A DNA stretch of 5,948 nt from Chitinophaga pinensis. Its GTDB lineage: Bacteria > Bacteroidota > Bacteroidia > M30B66. The DNA lies in the NCBI GenBank assembly GCA_943333015.1, contig CALQRR010000118.1:1-5948 (forward strand), in the 5' to 3' direction. This document shows, piece after piece, positions 5,145-5,948 of this stretch (position 1 is its first letter; each line of letters starts with the position of its first letter). A program made the translations under genes and the position numbers. The notes under the pieces were generated by a model that was not told where the DNA came from, searched no databases, and was given only the letters and a program-made list of their open reading frames with translations.

Positions 5145-5948
5145 ATGGAGAAGTATGTCTGTATTCACGGTCACTTTTATCAGCCGCCTCGAGAAAATGC
5201 CTGGCTGGAAGAAATTGAACAACAGGATTCGGCCTATCCGTATCACGACTGGAACGAGCGCATTACCCATGAATGTTATGGTCCCAACGGTACATCGCGC
5301 ATTCTTGATGAGGAGGATACCATCATCAACATTGTAAACAATTACGAAAAGATCAGCTTTAATTTTGGTCCGACTTTGTTGCAATGGATGCAGATTCAAA
5401 CACCGGAAGCCTATCAGCGTGTCTTGGATGCGGATAAAGTGAGTCAAGCGAAATTTGGTGGTCATGGAAATGCCTTGGCGCAGGTGTACAATCACCTGAT
5501 TATGCCATTGGCAAACAAACGCGACAAAGCATCTCAGGTTATTTGGGGAATCCGCGATTTTGAATCCCGTTTTGGGCGAAAACCCGAGGGCATGTGGCTG
5601 GCAGAAACAGCTGTTGATACCGAAACGCTGGAAGTGCTGGCCGAAAACGAAATTCGTTTCACATTGCTTGCGCCACGTCAGGCGTCAAAAGTAAAATCTG
5701 CCGCCGGCGAATGGAAAGACGTTTCGGGTGAACATATTGATACCACACAACCCTATACCTGTCATTTACCTTCTGGTAAAAGCATTGTCCTGTTTTTTTA
5801 CGATGGACATATTTCACAGGACATTGCTTTTAAAGGGTTATTGATTGATGGGAAGGAATTTGCAACACGTCTCACAAGCAATGTTTCCGGGCAAGGCAAG
5901 AAACTTATTCACGTTGCTACCGATGGTGAAAGTTATGGGCATCATCAC
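5145..5948 (+). CDS. Glycoside hydrolase family 57 protein, DUF3536 type, 5' part
   Basis: GH57 enzymes are retaining alpha-glycan-active enzymes (amylases, branching and transglycosylating enzymes) with a (beta/alpha)7 barrel. The visible 268 codons stay open to the right edge, so the rest of the protein, including the expected DUF3536 part, is outside. Conserved regions in order are HGHFYQPPR (8-16), matching the family's HxHxPQ-like first motif; FNFGPTLLQW (72-81); GGHGNALAQVYNH (105-117); GMWLAETAVD (149-158), where Glu154 aligns with the catalytic nucleophile; and VATDGESYGHHH (257-268), where Asp260 aligns with the acid/base. There is no signal peptide, so it is cytoplasmic, perhaps acting on glycogen or another alpha-glucan (inference). 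The start is firm: an in-frame TGA lies at 5121-5123 and no other start codon falls between it and the ATG. No Shine-Dalgarno is present. It is transcribed away from the TPR operon. The exact substrate is not known to me. Confidence 0.92.
   Translation, partial: MEKYVCIHGHFYQPPRENAWLEEIEQQDSAYPYHDWNERITHECYGPNGTSRILDEEDTIINIVNNYEKISFNFGPTLLQWMQIQTPEAYQRVLDADKVSQAKFGGHGNALAQVYNHLIMPLANKRDKASQVIWGIRDFESRFGRKPEGMWLAETAVDTETLEVLAENEIRFTLLAPRQASKVKSAAGEWKDVSGEHIDTTQPYTCHLPSGKSIVLFFYDGHISQDIAFKGLLIDGKEFATRLTSNVSGQGKKLIHVATDGESYGHHH

Noticed and set aside
5097..5495. Minus-strand 132-codon frame over the GH57 start.
   Set aside because: It is antisense to a GH57 gene with intact motifs and has no recognisable features.

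Overview
The window looks like a chromosomal segment from a member of the Bacteroidota (Flavobacteriia/Sphingobacteriia-like). The reasons are a lipoprotein with a short lipobox and Lys-rich tail, start codons in A/T-rich leaders without Shine-Dalgarno sequences, several matches to the Bacteroidota -7 promoter motif TAnnTTTG, and protein families typical of that phylum (a DUF3536-type GH57 protein and a rhodanese domain ending like the C-terminus of its MoeB/ThiF proteins). Base composition is moderate and no foreign-looking or mobile DNA was seen.

Layout from left to right: (1) a minus-strand gene for a secreted protein of unknown function, whose 5' end is at 889 and which runs off the left edge, so it is easy to miss because it has no stop in the window; (2) a 93-bp divergent gap; (3) a plus-strand gene for a small lipoprotein (983-1525), whose stop codon shares the palindrome TTAA with the stop of the convergent aroE; (4) a very compact minus-strand operon read from 4827 down to 1522: TPR protein, ComA-like phosphosulfolactate synthase, single-domain rhodanese, shikimate dehydrogenase (aroE), with junctions of -4, +1 and 0 bp; (5) a 317-bp divergent intergenic region with promoter-like motifs in both directions and one perfect DnaA-box-like 9-mer; (6) the first 268 codons of a plus-strand GH57/DUF3536 protein, cut by the right edge.

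The notable part is the operon. ComA-family enzymes join sulfite to phosphoenolpyruvate (PEP). The next gene is a rhodanese, a class that can release sulfite from thiosulfate, and the last is aroE of the PEP-consuming shikimate pathway. The tight packing suggests co-expression. A shared sulfur/PEP theme, perhaps supplying a sulfonate such as sulfolactate or a sulfonolipid head group, is inference: the other coenzyme M-type genes (comB, comC, comDE) are not in the window. No RNA genes, CRISPR arrays, insertion sequences or convincing terminators were found.
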